From positions 1 through 64,000 of the forward strand of contig NZ_FTMZ01000001.1 of assembly GCF_900156335.1 (NCBI RefSeq): a DNA stretch of 64,000 bases. The letters are read 5' to 3'. The position numbers and the translations under genes are program-made. Below, one piece after another: positions 40,477-49,576 of the stretch. This DNA comes from Sphaerotilus natans. GTDB taxonomy: Bacteria > Pseudomonadota > Gammaproteobacteria > Burkholderiales > Burkholderiaceae_C. Positions within the stretch are counted from its first letter, which is position 1; every line of letters begins with the position of its first letter. The notes below the pieces were generated by a model. That model saw nothing but the letters and a program-made list of their open reading frames with translations, was not told where the DNA came from and did not search any database.

Positions 40477-42369
40477 ATGGAAAAACAGACCCTGTCCTTC
40501 CAGGCCGAGGTGAAGCAGCTGCTGCACCTCGTCACCCACTCGCTGTACTCCAACAAGGAGATCTTCCTGCGCGAGCTGGTGTCGAACGCATCGGACGCCT
40601 GCGACAAGCTGCGCTTCGAGGCGCTGAACGATGCCTCGCTGTTCGAGGACCAGCCCAACCTCGAGATCCGCATCGGCTTCGACAAGGCCGCGCGCCGCAT
40701 CATCATCAGCGACAACGGCATCGGCCTGTCCGCCCAGGAAGCCATCGACCACCTCGGCACCATCGCCAAGAGCGGCACGAAGGAGTTCATGTCGAAGCTC
40801 GACGGCGACAAGGCCCGCGACGCCAACCTGATCGGCCAGTTCGGCGTGGGCTTCTACTCGGGCTACATCGTCGCCGACCGCATCACGGTCGAGAGCCGCC
40901 GCGCCGGCCTGCCGGTGACCGAAGGCGTGCGCTGGTCCAGCGAGGGCACCGGCGACTTCGAGGTCGAGACCATCACCCGCGAGCGCCGCGGCACCGACAT
41001 CATCCTGCACCTGCGCGAGGGCGAGGACGAGTTCCTCGCCACCTGGAAGCTCAAGAGCATCGTCGGCAAGTACAGCGACCACATCTCGCTGCCGGTGCTG
41101 ATGCGCAAGGAGGCCTGGGACGCCGAGAAGAGCGAGAACGTCGTCTCCGACGAGTGGGAGCCGGTCAACAAGGCCGCGGCCATCTGGACGCGCTCGAAGT
41201 CGGACATCACCGATGCCGAGTACAAGGCCTTCTACGAGCAGCTGACCTACGACACCGCCGCGCCGCTGGCCTACACGCACAACCGCGTCGAGGGCCGCAC
41301 CGAGTACACGCAGCTGCTCTACATCCCGGCCAAGGCGCCGATGGACCTGTGGAACCGCGACAAGCGCGGCGGCGTCAAGCTCTATGTGAAGCGTGTCTTC
41401 ATCATGGACGACGCCGAGGCGCTGATGCCGACCTACCTGCGCTTCGTCAAGGGCGTGATCGACTCGGCCGACCTGCCGCTGAACGTCAGCCGTGAGCTGC
41501 TGCAGGAAAGCCGCGACGTGCGCGCGATCCGCGAAGGCTCGACCAAGCGCGTGCTGTCGATGCTGGAGTCGCTGGCCGACCACGAGGACGCCGCCGAGAA
41601 GGCCAAGTACGCCGAGTTCTGGAAGCAGTTCGGCGCGGTGCTGAAGGAAGGCGTCGGCGAGGACCACGCCAACCAGGAGCGTCTGGCCAAGCTGCTGCGC
41701 TTCGCCTCGACCCACGCCGACGAGGGCGTGTCCTTCGCCGACTACGTCGCGCGCATGAAGGAAGGCCAGGAGGCGATCTACTACATCACCGCCGAGACCC
41801 TGGCCGCCGCGAAGAACAGCCCGCAGCTGGAGATCTTCAAGAAGAAGGGCATCGAGGTGCTGCTGTTCACCGACCGGGTGGACGAGTGGATGCTCTCGCA
41901 CCTGTACGAGTTCGAGGGCAAGAGCCTGCAGAGCGTCGCCAAGGGCGCGGTCGATCTGGGCAAGCTGCAGGACGAGGACGAGAAGAAGCAGGCCGAGGCC
42001 GCCGCCGAGTCCTTCAAGCCGACGCTCGACCGCATCAAGGCCGCGCTGGCCAGCCGCGCCAAGGACGTGCGCGTCACCACCCGCCTGGTCGATTCGCCCG
42101 CCTGCCTGGTGGTCGAGGAAGGCGACATGAGCGGCCACCTGGCGCGCCTGCTCAAGCAGGCCGGCCAGAGCGCGCCCAACAGCCAGCCGGTGCTGGAGGT
42201 CAACGCCGAGCATGCGCTGGTGAAGAAGCTCGCCGCGCTGCCCGAGGGTGCGGCGCAGTTCGACGACCTGGCGCAGGTGCTGTTCGACAACGCGCTGCTG
42301 GCCGAGGGCGGCCAGCTCGAGGATCCGGCCGCGCACGTCAAGCGCATTCAGGCGCTGATCCTGGGCTGA
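40477..42369 (+). CDS. htpG: Chaperone HtpG (Hsp90)
   Basis: Cytoplasmic ATP-dependent Hsp90 chaperone, 630 residues. Bergerat ATP-binding motifs are all present in the first 130 residues: [16 protein letters not shown] (Glu-Asn), SDNGIGLS and GQFGVGFYS. The middle domain has LYIPAKAP and LPLNVSRE with the catalytic Arg-loop [10 protein letters not shown]; the C-terminal dimer domain ends without MEEVD, as in bacteria. Start ATG at 40477 gives the family-typical [12 protein letters not shown]. It ends in a strong terminator. Confidence 0.97.
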   Translation: MEKQTLSFQAEVKQLLHLVTHSLYSNKEIFLRELVSNASDACDKLRFEALNDASLFEDQPNLEIRIGFDKAARRIIISDNGIGLSAQEAIDHLGTIAKSGTKEFMSKLDGDKARDANLIGQFGVGFYSGYIVADRITVESRRAGLPVTEGVRWSSEGTGDFEVETITRERRGTDIILHLREGEDEFLATWKLKSIVGKYSDHISLPVLMRKEAWDAEKSENVVSDEWEPVNKAAAIWTRSKSDITDAEYKAFYEQLTYDTAAPLAYTHNRVEGRTEYTQLLYIPAKAPMDLWNRDKRGGVKLYVKRVFIMDDAEALMPTYLRFVKGVIDSADLPLNVSRELLQESRDVRAIREGSTKRVLSMLESLADHEDAAEKAKYAEFWKQFGAVLKEGVGEDHANQERLAKLLRFASTHADEGVSFADYVARMKEGQEAIYYITAETLAAAKNSPQLEIFKKKGIEVLLFTDRVDEWMLSHLYEFEGKSLQSVAKGAVDLGKLQDEDEKKQAEAAAESFKPTLDRIKAALASRAKDVRVTTRLVDSPACLVVEEGDMSGHLARLLKQAGQSAPNSQPVLEVNAEHALVKKLAALPEGAAQFDDLAQVLFDNALLAEGGQLEDPAAHVKRIQALILG

Positions 42370-42402
42370 TCTCGGCTCGACCTTCGGCCGCTCTCTCCAT
42401 CA

Positions 42403-42428
42403 AACGCCGGCAATGCCGGCGTTTTTTT
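42403..42428 (+). terminator. Rho-independent terminator of htpG
   Basis: AACGCCGGC, loop AAT, GCCGGCGTT then a run of seven Ts in total. It lies 34 bases after the stop. Confidence 0.92.
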
Positions 42429-42440
42429 GTCTTGATTGAG

Positions 42441-42473
42441 ACACTTGAATGTGACACTTGTGGTGTGCATAAT
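42441..42473 (+). promoter_or_regulatory. Promoter and direct-repeat operator of the MerR-type gene
   Basis: TTGAAT (42445-42450), a 17-base spacer and CATAAT (42468-42473) form a good housekeeping promoter. Transcription would begin at about 42480, the A of the ATG, so the mRNA is predicted leaderless. ACACTTG occurs twice (42441-42447 and 42454-42460, 13 bases apart) across the -35 and spacer, a likely autoregulatory site. Confidence 0.6.
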
Positions 42474-42479
42474 TGCGCC

Positions 42480-42920
42480 ATGACGACGATTCCCGATGCC
42501 GCCAGCCACACGCTGGCCGAGCTGTGCGCGCTGGTCGATCTGCCGGCTCGGACGGTGCGCTACTACATGCAGCTCGGGCTGGTGGACCGTCCGGTCGGCG
42601 AGACGCGGGCGGCGCGCTACGGTGCGCGGCATCTGGAGCAACTGCTGCAGATCCGGCGCTGGAGCGCGGCCGGCCTGTCCCTGGAACGCATCCGGGCGCT
42701 GCTGCAGGGCGAGACGCCGGAGCTGCCTGCCCGCGCGCCGGTGCCCGGCACGGTGACGGTGTGCAGCCATCTGACGGTGGCCGACGGGGTGGAGCTCGTC
42801 ATCGACCCCGGCCGGGCCGGCGTGTCGTCCGAACAGCTGCGCGTCTTCGTGCGTGCGGTCATGGCGGCCTGGGACGAGGCGCTGCGACCGAGCGGACCAC
42901 AGGCGCAGACCCCTCCCTGA
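42480..42920 (+). CDS. MerR-family transcriptional regulator
   Basis: A 146-residue DNA-binding regulator. The N-terminal winged helix reads LAELCALVDLPARTVRYYMQLGLVDRP, then a Y/R-rich wing ARYGARHLEQLLQIRRW and the helix SLERIRALLQ, all typical of MerR. The C-terminal 70 residues have no metal-binding cysteine pair and are not recognised; a small beta-like segment VCSHLTVADGVELVIDP is visible. No ribosome site stands before the ATG, and the promoter position predicts a leaderless message. The VIT/vWA gene begins 21 bases downstream, so both form one operon. The ligand is unknown. Confidence 0.86.
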   Translation: MTTIPDAASHTLAELCALVDLPARTVRYYMQLGLVDRPVGETRAARYGARHLEQLLQIRRWSAAGLSLERIRALLQGETPELPARAPVPGTVTVCSHLTVADGVELVIDPGRAGVSSEQLRVFVRAVMAAWDEALRPSGPQAQTPP

Positions 42921-42941
42921 CCGTCGACGAAGGAGTAGTGC

Positions 42942-45152
42942 GTGACCCAGACCCCCGTACCTGATCCGCTCCGGGATCTCCTGTCCCTCCTGGACCTGCA
43001 TGCCGGGAATCCCCGGCGATCCGCCTCCTTGCCGCTGCTGCGCGGAGCGCGGGTTCGCGGCGAGCTGCGCGGTCTGCTGTTCGAGTCGACGCTGGAGCAG
43101 GTCTTCCGCAATGACACCGGCGAGAGCCTGGAGGTGATCCACACCTTCGCGCTGCCGGCGGGCGCGGTGCTGCTCGACATCGAGGTGCAGCTCGACGGGC
43201 GGCGGCTCACCGGCCGCATCGTGCCCGCCGCGCAGGCCGACATCGGCTACGAGCAGGCGCTGTGCGAGGGGCGCAGCGCGGTGATGCTCGAGTCCAACCG
43301 CGACGGCTCCTTCACGCTCAACCTCGGCCACCTGCGGCCGGGCGCCGAATGCGTGCTGCGGCTGAGCCAGGCCTGCGAGCTTCGGCCGCAGGCCGATCAT
43401 CTGCGCCTGATCGTGCCGACGGTGATCGCGCCGCGCTACGGCCATCCCGCGCAGCAGGCCGGACTGCAGCCCCATCAGGTCCCGCCCGTCTTGCCGACGG
43501 TCGAATACCCCTTCGAGCTGGACCTGCGCCTGCACGGGGCGCTGGCGCGGGCGCGGCTCTCTTCGCCGAGCCATGCGATCGCGGTCGAGCCGGCCGGCGA
43601 TGGCGGCAGCGTCGCGGTCACGCTGGCGCAGCCGGGCTGGCTGGACCGCGATCTGGTGCTGGTGCTGGATCGTCTGCCGAGCCGGGCGCTGGGGCTGCGC
43701 GCTGCGCCGGATGCCGCGCTGGCCCAGGGCCTCGTGCCCGTGATGCTGGCGATGCCGGTGGCGCCCGTGCGGCCTGCCGTGCGGGACGACGGGCCGGATC
43801 CGGTCGACCGGCCGATGCGCCTGAAGATGCTGATCGACTGCTCCGGCTCGATGAACGGCGCCAGCCTGCAGGCCGCGCAGCAGGCGCTGCGCCACGGCAT
43901 CGCCTCGCTGCGCAGCGGCGACCAGTTCTCGCTGTCGCGTTTCGGCACCGAAGTGCAGCACCGCAGCCGCGCGCTGTGGACCCCGACGCCGGCGAGCCTG
44001 CAGGCGGCCCTGGACTGGGTCGACCACCTGCGGGCCGACCTGGGCGGCACCGAGATGAGCCGGGCGCTGGCCTCGGTGCTGGCGCTGCCGGCTGACGGGC
44101 CGTGCGACGTGCTGCTGGTCACTGACGGACAAATCCATGCCGTGCGCGAGCTGATCGAGACCGCGCGGGCGGGCCGGCAGCGTGTCTTCGTCGTCGGCAT
44201 CGGCTCGGCCGTGCCGGAGGCGATGCTGCGCGATCTGGCGCGGCAGACCGGGGGCGCCAGCGAGTTCGTCACCCATGGCGAGGCGGTGGGCGGCGCGATG
44301 CAGCGGCTCTTTGCGCGGCTGCGCGAGCCGGGCTGCACCGGGCTGAGGCTGCGTCTGCCCGAGGCGGCGGGCGAGCCGCTCTGGGTCTCGGCACTGCCCG
44401 GGACCGGCTTTGTCGGCGAGACGCTGGTGCTGCACTTCTGGCTGCGGCAGTTCCCCGCCGAAGGCGATTTCGTGCTGGAAGGCTGGCTCGCCGGCCTGCA
44501 GGACCCGGCGGGCGAGGCGGTCGAGCTGGCACGGCTGCCGGTGAGCGCGCTGGCCGAGGCCGGGGAGAGCCTGCCGCGCATGCTGGTCGCCGCCGAGCTG
44601 GCCGACCGGTCGGCCCAGGAGCCGCAGGAGGCTCTGCCCCCGGCGCTGCTCGAGCGGGTGCTGGCCGCGCGGCTGATGTCCTCCGGCACGCGATTCCTGA
44701 TGGTCGACGCGCAGTCGGACGCACCGCCGATGCCGGTGATGCCCCGTCAGCAGGTGGTGCCCAGCATGGCCCGCCCGGACGGGCTCGGGGCGCTGCTCCA
44801 GTTCGCGCCGATGATCGATTTCCTGCATGCGGCCCCCGCGCCCGCGCCCGCGCCTGCGGTCGCGCCGCAGGCCTTCCTGCAGGCCGTGGCGCAGGCCCGG
44901 TCGTCCGCAAGGGCGATCGGCTGGCCGGACCTGGAGCGGCTGGGGCTGCCGCCGCGGTTCCTTCGCGAGCTGCAGTCCTGCAGTCCGCCGGAGGGTACGC
45001 CTGAGCTGCTCGAGGCGCTCATCGAGCTGCTGCTCGACTGGGATCTGGACCGCCAGGCACCGCGCGGGGCGGCCAGCGGCGGCGCCTGGCGCGAGCAGCT
45101 GATCGTCGTGCTGCAGCAGGCGCTGCGGCCCGCGCTCTGGCGCCGGGCCTGA
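42942..45152 (+). CDS. VIT and von Willebrand factor A domain protein
   Basis: A 736-residue protein with an N-terminal VIT domain (about 35-165; VEVIHTFALPAGAV-like strand, ADIGYEQAL, GSFTLNLGHLRPG) as in inter-alpha-trypsin inhibitor heavy chains, and a vWA domain (about 290-460) with an intact MIDAS start DCSGSMNG, LGGTEMSRAL and VTDGQIH. No signal peptide or membrane anchor is seen, so it is probably cytoplasmic. The C-terminal part has a Pro/Ala linker (PAPAPAPAVAP) and a helical end. The start is GTG at 42942 with AGGAG 6 bases ahead. Its pairing with a MerR regulator is unusual. A function in adhesion or complex assembly via metal-dependent binding is inference. Confidence 0.88.
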   Translation: MTQTPVPDPLRDLLSLLDLHAGNPRRSASLPLLRGARVRGELRGLLFESTLEQVFRNDTGESLEVIHTFALPAGAVLLDIEVQLDGRRLTGRIVPAAQADIGYEQALCEGRSAVMLESNRDGSFTLNLGHLRPGAECVLRLSQACELRPQADHLRLIVPTVIAPRYGHPAQQAGLQPHQVPPVLPTVEYPFELDLRLHGALARARLSSPSHAIAVEPAGDGGSVAVTLAQPGWLDRDLVLVLDRLPSRALGLRAAPDAALAQGLVPVMLAMPVAPVRPAVRDDGPDPVDRPMRLKMLIDCSGSMNGASLQAAQQALRHGIASLRSGDQFSLSRFGTEVQHRSRALWTPTPASLQAALDWVDHLRADLGGTEMSRALASVLALPADGPCDVLLVTDGQIHAVRELIETARAGRQRVFVVGIGSAVPEAMLRDLARQTGGASEFVTHGEAVGGAMQRLFARLREPGCTGLRLRLPEAAGEPLWVSALPGTGFVGETLVLHFWLRQFPAEGDFVLEGWLAGLQDPAGEAVELARLPVSALAEAGESLPRMLVAAELADRSAQEPQEALPPALLERVLAARLMSSGTRFLMVDAQSDAPPMPVMPRQQVVPSMARPDGLGALLQFAPMIDFLHAAPAPAPAPAVAPQAFLQAVAQARSSARAIGWPDLERLGLPPRFLRELQSCSPPEGTPELLEALIELLLDWDLDRQAPRGAASGGAWREQLIVVLQQALRPALWRRA

Positions 45153-45167
45153 ACGCGGGCCGCAGGC

Positions 45168-46229
45168 TCAGGCCACCAGCGGCTCGTCCTCCATCGCCGC
45201 GATCTGCTCGCGCAGCAGCGTCGTCTGCTGCGACCAGTAGGACGGGCTCTCGAAGCTGGGGAAGGCGATCGGGAAGGCCGGATCGTCCCAGCGCCGCGCG
45301 ATCCAGGCGCTGTGCTGGATGAGGCGCAGCGTGCGCAGCGGCTCGATCAGCGTGAGTTCGCGCCGATCGAACTCGCGGATCGTCTCGTAGCCGTCGAGCA
45401 GCGCGCCAAGCTGGGCTTGCATCTCCTGGCGGTCGCCGCCCAGCAGCATCCACAGGTCCTGCACCGCCGGGCCGTTGACCGCATCGTCCAGATCGACGAA
45501 ATGCGGGCCGGCCGAGGTCCACAGCAGGTTGCCGACATGGCAGTCGCCGTGCAGGCGCAGCAGCTCGAGCGGGCCGTGGCGGCGCAGCCGGGTGTCGACC
45601 GCATCGAGCGCGCGCAGGCAGGTGTCATGCCAGCCGTGCAGCGCGTCCGGCGGCAGCCGGTCGCTGTCGATCAGCCATTGCACCGAGGTGCGCGCGGCGG
45701 CGCTGCCGTCGAGCGTCAGGCGCTGCGCGAAGGGCCGGCGCGCGCCCACCGTGTGCAGCCGGCCGAGGAATCGGCCGATCCACTCCAGCACCGACGGGTC
45801 TTCCAGCTCGGGCGAGCGCCCGCCGCAGCGCGGCGACACCGCGAAACGCCAGTGCTCGAGCGTGGCCAGCGTCGGCGGCCGGCCCTGCAGCGTCAGGGCG
45901 GTGGGGGCCTCGGGGGGCGCGTGCAGCGCCAGCGGCGCCACCGCCGGCACCTCGGCCTCGGCCAGCTCGCGCGCGAAGGCGTGTTCCTCGAGGATCTGCG
46001 CGTCGCTCCAGCGCCCGGCGCGGTAGAACTTTGCCACTACCACCGCGGGTGGCGCGGCCTGCGGATCGAGGCTTTCCTCCAGATGCACCTGGAAGACGCG
46101 GTTCTCGTAGGAATTGAGCTGCAGGATGCGGCCGTCGCCGCGCAGGCCGGCGGCGTCGAGCGCGTCGAGCACCGCGTGCGGGGTCAGGCCGGCATAAGGC
46201 AGATCGGGGGAGGGCGGGGATGCGGTCAT
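45168..46229 (-). CDS. srkA: Stress response kinase SrkA (YihE)
   Basis: Serine/threonine protein kinase of the aminoglycoside-phosphotransferase fold, linked in E. coli to envelope stress and cell-death control. The 353-residue length is family-typical. Motifs: NSYENRVFQV (nucleotide loop), VVAKFYRAGRW with the Lys, the catalytic LHGDCHVGNLLW (near 225-236) and the metal-binding FVDLDDA (near 245). The start ATG at 46229 fits the family (LPYAGLTPHAVLDALDAAGL). It converges with the VIT/vWA gene over 15 bases. Confidence 0.93.
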   Translation of the reverse strand: MTASPPSPDLPYAGLTPHAVLDALDAAGLRGDGRILQLNSYENRVFQVHLEESLDPQAAPPAVVVAKFYRAGRWSDAQILEEHAFARELAEAEVPAVAPLALHAPPEAPTALTLQGRPPTLATLEHWRFAVSPRCGGRSPELEDPSVLEWIGRFLGRLHTVGARRPFAQRLTLDGSAAARTSVQWLIDSDRLPPDALHGWHDTCLRALDAVDTRLRRHGPLELLRLHGDCHVGNLLWTSAGPHFVDLDDAVNGPAVQDLWMLLGGDRQEMQAQLGALLDGYETIREFDRRELTLIEPLRTLRLIQHSAWIARRWDDPAFPIAFPSFESPSYWSQQTTLLREQIAAMEDEPLVA

Positions 46230-46288
46230 CGGCGCATCCTAGCGAAGCGGCCGCATCCGGGCCGGCGGCAGGGTCCGCTCGCGGCGGT

Positions 46289-47101
46289 TCAGCGCTTGCC
46301 GACGATGTCGCCGGCCGCGTCGCCCGGCGGGCCGAAGTCGCCGGGGTTGAACTTGCTGGTCGACTGGCCGGCCCAGCTGCGGTTGCCGGCGCCGTTGGGC
46401 GCGCCGGCCGCAGGGGGACGGGGCGAGTCGTCGAAGGGGTCGCGCTGGGTTTCCGGCGCGAAGAAGGAGTCGTGCGAGAAGCCCGACTCATACCACTGGC
46501 TGCTCGCGCCATTGGCCGGCGCGCCGTTGCGCACCGCGTTGGCCAGCGTCGAGCGGCGCTGCGCCGTCGTGTCGTCCGGGCTGCCCGGCACCGCCGGGCG
46601 CTGGCTGTCGCCGCTGGCGGGCACCAGCAGCTGCAGCTCGGCGGCGGTCGGCAGCTGGTCGGCGCGGCAGCGCACATAGCGCACCCGGCAGGCGTCGAGC
46701 ACCGCCAGCTTGATCGCCGCGGTGCGCTTGGAGGCCGGCCGGCTCGGCCGCTCGATGTCGACCGCGGCCAGCACCTTGCCGTTGTCGGCGCAGACGACGA
46801 AGCTCACATGGATCGGGCCGAGCAGGTTGAACCAGTAGCGCAGCTCCTCGCGGTCCTCGGGCTGACAGAAACGCACCAGCGGCAGCTTGGCCAGGATCAT
46901 GTGGTGCGGCAGCGCGGTGCGCAGCTGGCGGTAGAGCGCACGCTCCTCGGGCGAGAAGATGGGGCGTTGGGTCAGCGGCCATTCGGTGGGCAGCTCGGCG
47001 TTGCCGCTGGCGGCCGCCCCGGAGCGCCGCAGGACCAGCACCGCCAGACCGATGATGCCTGCGATCGCGGCGAGGGCGAGGATCCAGACTTGGATGGGCA
47101 T
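46289..47101 (-). CDS. DUF2726 membrane-anchored protein
   Basis: A 270-residue protein with one N-terminal transmembrane helix (about 5-24, WILALAAIAGIIGLAVLVL) and a DUF2726 domain (about 45-165: IFSPEERALYRQLRTALP, VSFVVCADNGKVLAAVDIERPSR, KLAVLDACRV), a restriction-endonuclease-like fold in related proteins (Cys/Asp positions differ). The C-terminal 100 residues are low-complexity Ser/Pro/Gly/Asn. Function unknown; the fold suggests nucleic-acid contact but the membrane anchor does not support a nuclease. It lies between srkA and the GNAT gene on the same strand. Confidence 0.82.
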   Translation of the reverse strand: MPIQVWILALAAIAGIIGLAVLVLRRSGAAASGNAELPTEWPLTQRPIFSPEERALYRQLRTALPHHMILAKLPLVRFCQPEDREELRYWFNLLGPIHVSFVVCADNGKVLAAVDIERPSRPASKRTAAIKLAVLDACRVRYVRCRADQLPTAAELQLLVPASGDSQRPAVPGSPDDTTAQRRSTLANAVRNGAPANGASSQWYESGFSHDSFFAPETQRDPFDDSPRPPAAGAPNGAGNRSWAGQSTSKFNPGDFGPPGDAAGDIVGKR

Positions 47102-47176
47102 GGGAGGTTCCGAGAGTTTGCAAGGTGAAGGCGGTGGATGCCTTCGCCGCTCTATCGGCCACCTGAACCGGCAATT

Positions 47177-47193
47177 GGCACCCCTTGGGTGCC
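47177..47193. promoter_or_regulatory. Palindrome GGCACCC-CTT-GGGTGCC upstream of the DUF2726 gene
   Basis: A perfect 7-base inverted repeat 76 bases ahead of the DUF2726 start at 47101, followed on the minus-strand upstream side by TTACATAAT and TTGACA too close together for a standard promoter. A similar half-site pair occurs before the ATP-grasp gene (58019-58034). Confidence 0.3.
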
Positions 47194-47288
47194 ATTATGT
47201 AACGCTATGTCAACAGATTTGCTGTTTGCAACAGCCGTCGATCGTGGGCAGGCCTGCCGTCCGTCGTCCGGCCGGGGCAGGGCGCGCT

Positions 47289-47945
47289 TCAGCGGCCGGG
47301 CTGCAGCAGATGGCGGCCGAGCGCCAGCAGGTGGCGCCACTGGCGCTGGCCGCGCCGCGACTGGTAGCTCAGCTCGGTGGCCTGACGTGCGAACAGCTCC
47401 TCGAGCTGGCTCATCAGCGTGTTGGGCGGCAGGTGCAGCCAGGCCTCGGTCTCGCCGCCTTCGCTGCGCAGCTCGGCGCCGGCCTGGCGCGCGATGCGCA
47501 GCATCGCGGTGTTCTCGCTGAGCGCATGGATGTAGAGCCGGTCGATGCCGTGATTGCGCGCATGGCGCACCGCATGCTCGAACAGGCGCGCGCCGTGGCC
47601 GCGCCCACGCGCCCGCAGATCCACCGACACGGCAAACTCCGCCATCCGGCGCATGCCGTGATGGGCTCCGGCCACATCGCAGCAGGCCAGATGGGAGATC
47701 GCCAGCAGCTGCAGGCGATGATCGAAGATGCCGAACACCTCGCCCTGCTGGAAGTCGATCGAGGCCACATGCTGCCGGATGCGCTCGTCGCTGGCCGGGT
47801 AGCCGAAGCGCAGATAGCGGTCATGCGCGCTCAGCGCCAGCAGATGGCGTTCGATGCGGCTGCGATGCGAGGCATCCAGCCGGCGGATCGGCACCCAACG
47901 CCACCAGGCGCGCTGCCGTGTCGGGGAAGCCGGGGGGGTATTCAT
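47289..47945 (-). CDS. GNAT-family acetyltransferase
   Basis: A 218-residue acetyltransferase of the GNAT fold. The acetyl-CoA loop is RARGRGHGARLFEHAV (about 120-135; R-G-R-G-H-G pattern), preceded by the beta4 strand EFAVSVDLR; the C-terminal part has LYIHALSENTAMLRIARQAG, the beta5/alpha4 segment. The N-terminus (RIERHLLALSAHDRYLRFGY) is like stand-alone GNAT proteins near polysaccharide genes. Substrate unknown. The ATG at 47945 is the last in-frame Met before the conserved part; the ribosome site is weak. It diverges from the DUF1800 gene. Confidence 0.85.
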   Translation of the reverse strand: MNTPPASPTRQRAWWRWVPIRRLDASHRSRIERHLLALSAHDRYLRFGYPASDERIRQHVASIDFQQGEVFGIFDHRLQLLAISHLACCDVAGAHHGMRRMAEFAVSVDLRARGRGHGARLFEHAVRHARNHGIDRLYIHALSENTAMLRIARQAGAELRSEGGETEAWLHLPPNTLMSQLEELFARQATELSYQSRRGQRQWRHLLALGRHLLQPGR

Positions 47946-48016
47946 GGCGGCAATATACGGGGTAACCCTTGGTCTTGAGCTTATCGATGTGCAGAACCCC
48001 TGATGCTGATGCTGCA

Positions 48017-49528
48017 ATGCAGCAAAAATTGCCGGCTTCATCGGAAGCGCAGGATCCGGTGCGGCGCGGGCTGCTGCAGAGCCTGGGCGCGGGCGCGCTG
48101 ACGCTGGCCGGCTGTGCCTCGGCGCCCCCGGGCCGACCGCGGACGCCGCCGCGGCTGCCGCCGTCCGAGCGTGCCTGCGCCGACCGGCTGGGCTGGGGCA
48201 TCGATGCCGCCACCGCACGGCGCTGGCAGGAGCGCGGCCGTCGCCGCATGATCGCCAGCCTGCTGCGGCCCGCGTCTGGCGAGGGCCTGCCCGCACCGGT
48301 GCAGGCACGGCTGGAGGCGATGTCGATCGTGACGACGAGTCCGCTGGCGCGGCTGCAGCAGCTCGAGCAGCTGCGCCGCAGCGAGGACCGGCAGGCCGTC
48401 TCCCGCCGGCTCGACGAGCTGCACCGCGAGGCGGTCGACCGCACGCTGCTGCTGGCGCTGCATTCGCCGCACGGGGTGCGCGAGCGCATGACCTGGTTCT
48501 GGAGCAACCATTTCAGCGTCGCCGCGGCCAAGTCCAACCTGCGCGCGCTGGTGGGCGACCATGAGCAGGCGCTGCGCGAGCGGGCGCTCGGTCGCTTCGA
48601 GGACCTGCTGCAGGCCGCCACCTTCCAGCCGGCGATGCTGCGCTACCTCGACAACGAGTCCAGCGCCGCCGGGCGCCTGAACGAGAACCACGCGCGCGAG
48701 CTGCTGGAGTTGCACACGCTGGGCGTGGACGGCGGCTACACCCAGCGCGACGTGCAGGAGCTGGCCCGGGTGCTGAGCGGCCTGGGCCTGAGCCTGGCCG
48801 AGCCGGGCACGCTGCCGAGGATGAAGCCGGCGCAGCAGCCGCAGCACTGGCGCGACGGCCCGACCGAGTTCAACCCGGCGCGCCATGACGACGGCGACAA
48901 GACGCTGCTGGGCCGGCGCATCGCCGGCGGGCGCGGCCGCGAGGAGATCGTCGAGGCGCTGCGGCTGCTGGCGCGCCATCCGGCCACCGCTCGCCATCTC
49001 TGCACGAAGCTGGCGCTGTTCTGGCTGGGCGTGCCGGGCTCGGGGGGGCTGATCGAACGCCTGGGCCGGCGCTTTCTCGACGAGGACGGCGCGATCGCGC
49101 CGGTGCTGGCGCTGTTGTTCGCCGATCCGGAGTTCGAGGCCTCGCTGGGGCGGCGCTTCAAGGAGCCGCTGCTCTATGTCGTCTCGGCCGCGCGGCTGGC
49201 GGGCGACAGCGCGCCGGTGCTCGACACCGCGCCGCTGTGGAGCGCGCTGGGCCGGCTCGGCCAGCGCCCTTTCGGCCGGCAGACGCCCGACGGCTATCCG
49301 CTCGACGAGGCTTCCTGGGCGGGCGCCGGCCAGATGGTGGCGCGCTTCGATGTGGCGCGTGCGCTGGCGCGGGCCTTTGTGGCGCCGCTGCGGCCGGTCG
49401 CGCTGCTCGACGAGACCGGCGCGCTGCTGCCGCTGGGCGAGCGCAGCCGCTCCGTGCTCGATCAGGTCCGCACCCCGCAGGAGCGCAACGCCTTGCTGCT
49501 GTCGGCGCCGGAGTTCATGCGCAGCTGA
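48017..49528 (+). CDS. DUF1800 secreted protein (Tat lipoprotein-like)
   Basis: A 503-residue exported protein of the DUF1800 family (COG5267). The N-terminus has a twin arginine (VRRGLLQSLGAGALTLAGC) ending in a lipobox, so a Tat-exported lipoprotein is likely. Family features: RMTWFWSNHFSV, the FLRPAMLRYLDN-type FQPAMLRYLDNESS, NENHARELLELHTLGVDGGYTQRDV and GRRI-GGRGREE. Function unknown. It is followed 48 bases later by a DUF1501 gene; these two families almost always occur together. Start ATG at 48017 precedes the Tat signal. Confidence 0.9.
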   Translation: MQQKLPASSEAQDPVRRGLLQSLGAGALTLAGCASAPPGRPRTPPRLPPSERACADRLGWGIDAATARRWQERGRRRMIASLLRPASGEGLPAPVQARLEAMSIVTTSPLARLQQLEQLRRSEDRQAVSRRLDELHREAVDRTLLLALHSPHGVRERMTWFWSNHFSVAAAKSNLRALVGDHEQALRERALGRFEDLLQAATFQPAMLRYLDNESSAAGRLNENHARELLELHTLGVDGGYTQRDVQELARVLSGLGLSLAEPGTLPRMKPAQQPQHWRDGPTEFNPARHDDGDKTLLGRRIAGGRGREEIVEALRLLARHPATARHLCTKLALFWLGVPGSGGLIERLGRRFLDEDGAIAPVLALLFADPEFEASLGRRFKEPLLYVVSAARLAGDSAPVLDTAPLWSALGRLGQRPFGRQTPDGYPLDEASWAGAGQMVARFDVARALARAFVAPLRPVALLDETGALLPLGERSRSVLDQVRTPQERNALLLSAPEFMRS

Positions 49529-49576
49529 AGGGCGCTGCCTCGCCGGCCGATGTCTTCGCTCATCCGAAGGAGATCC

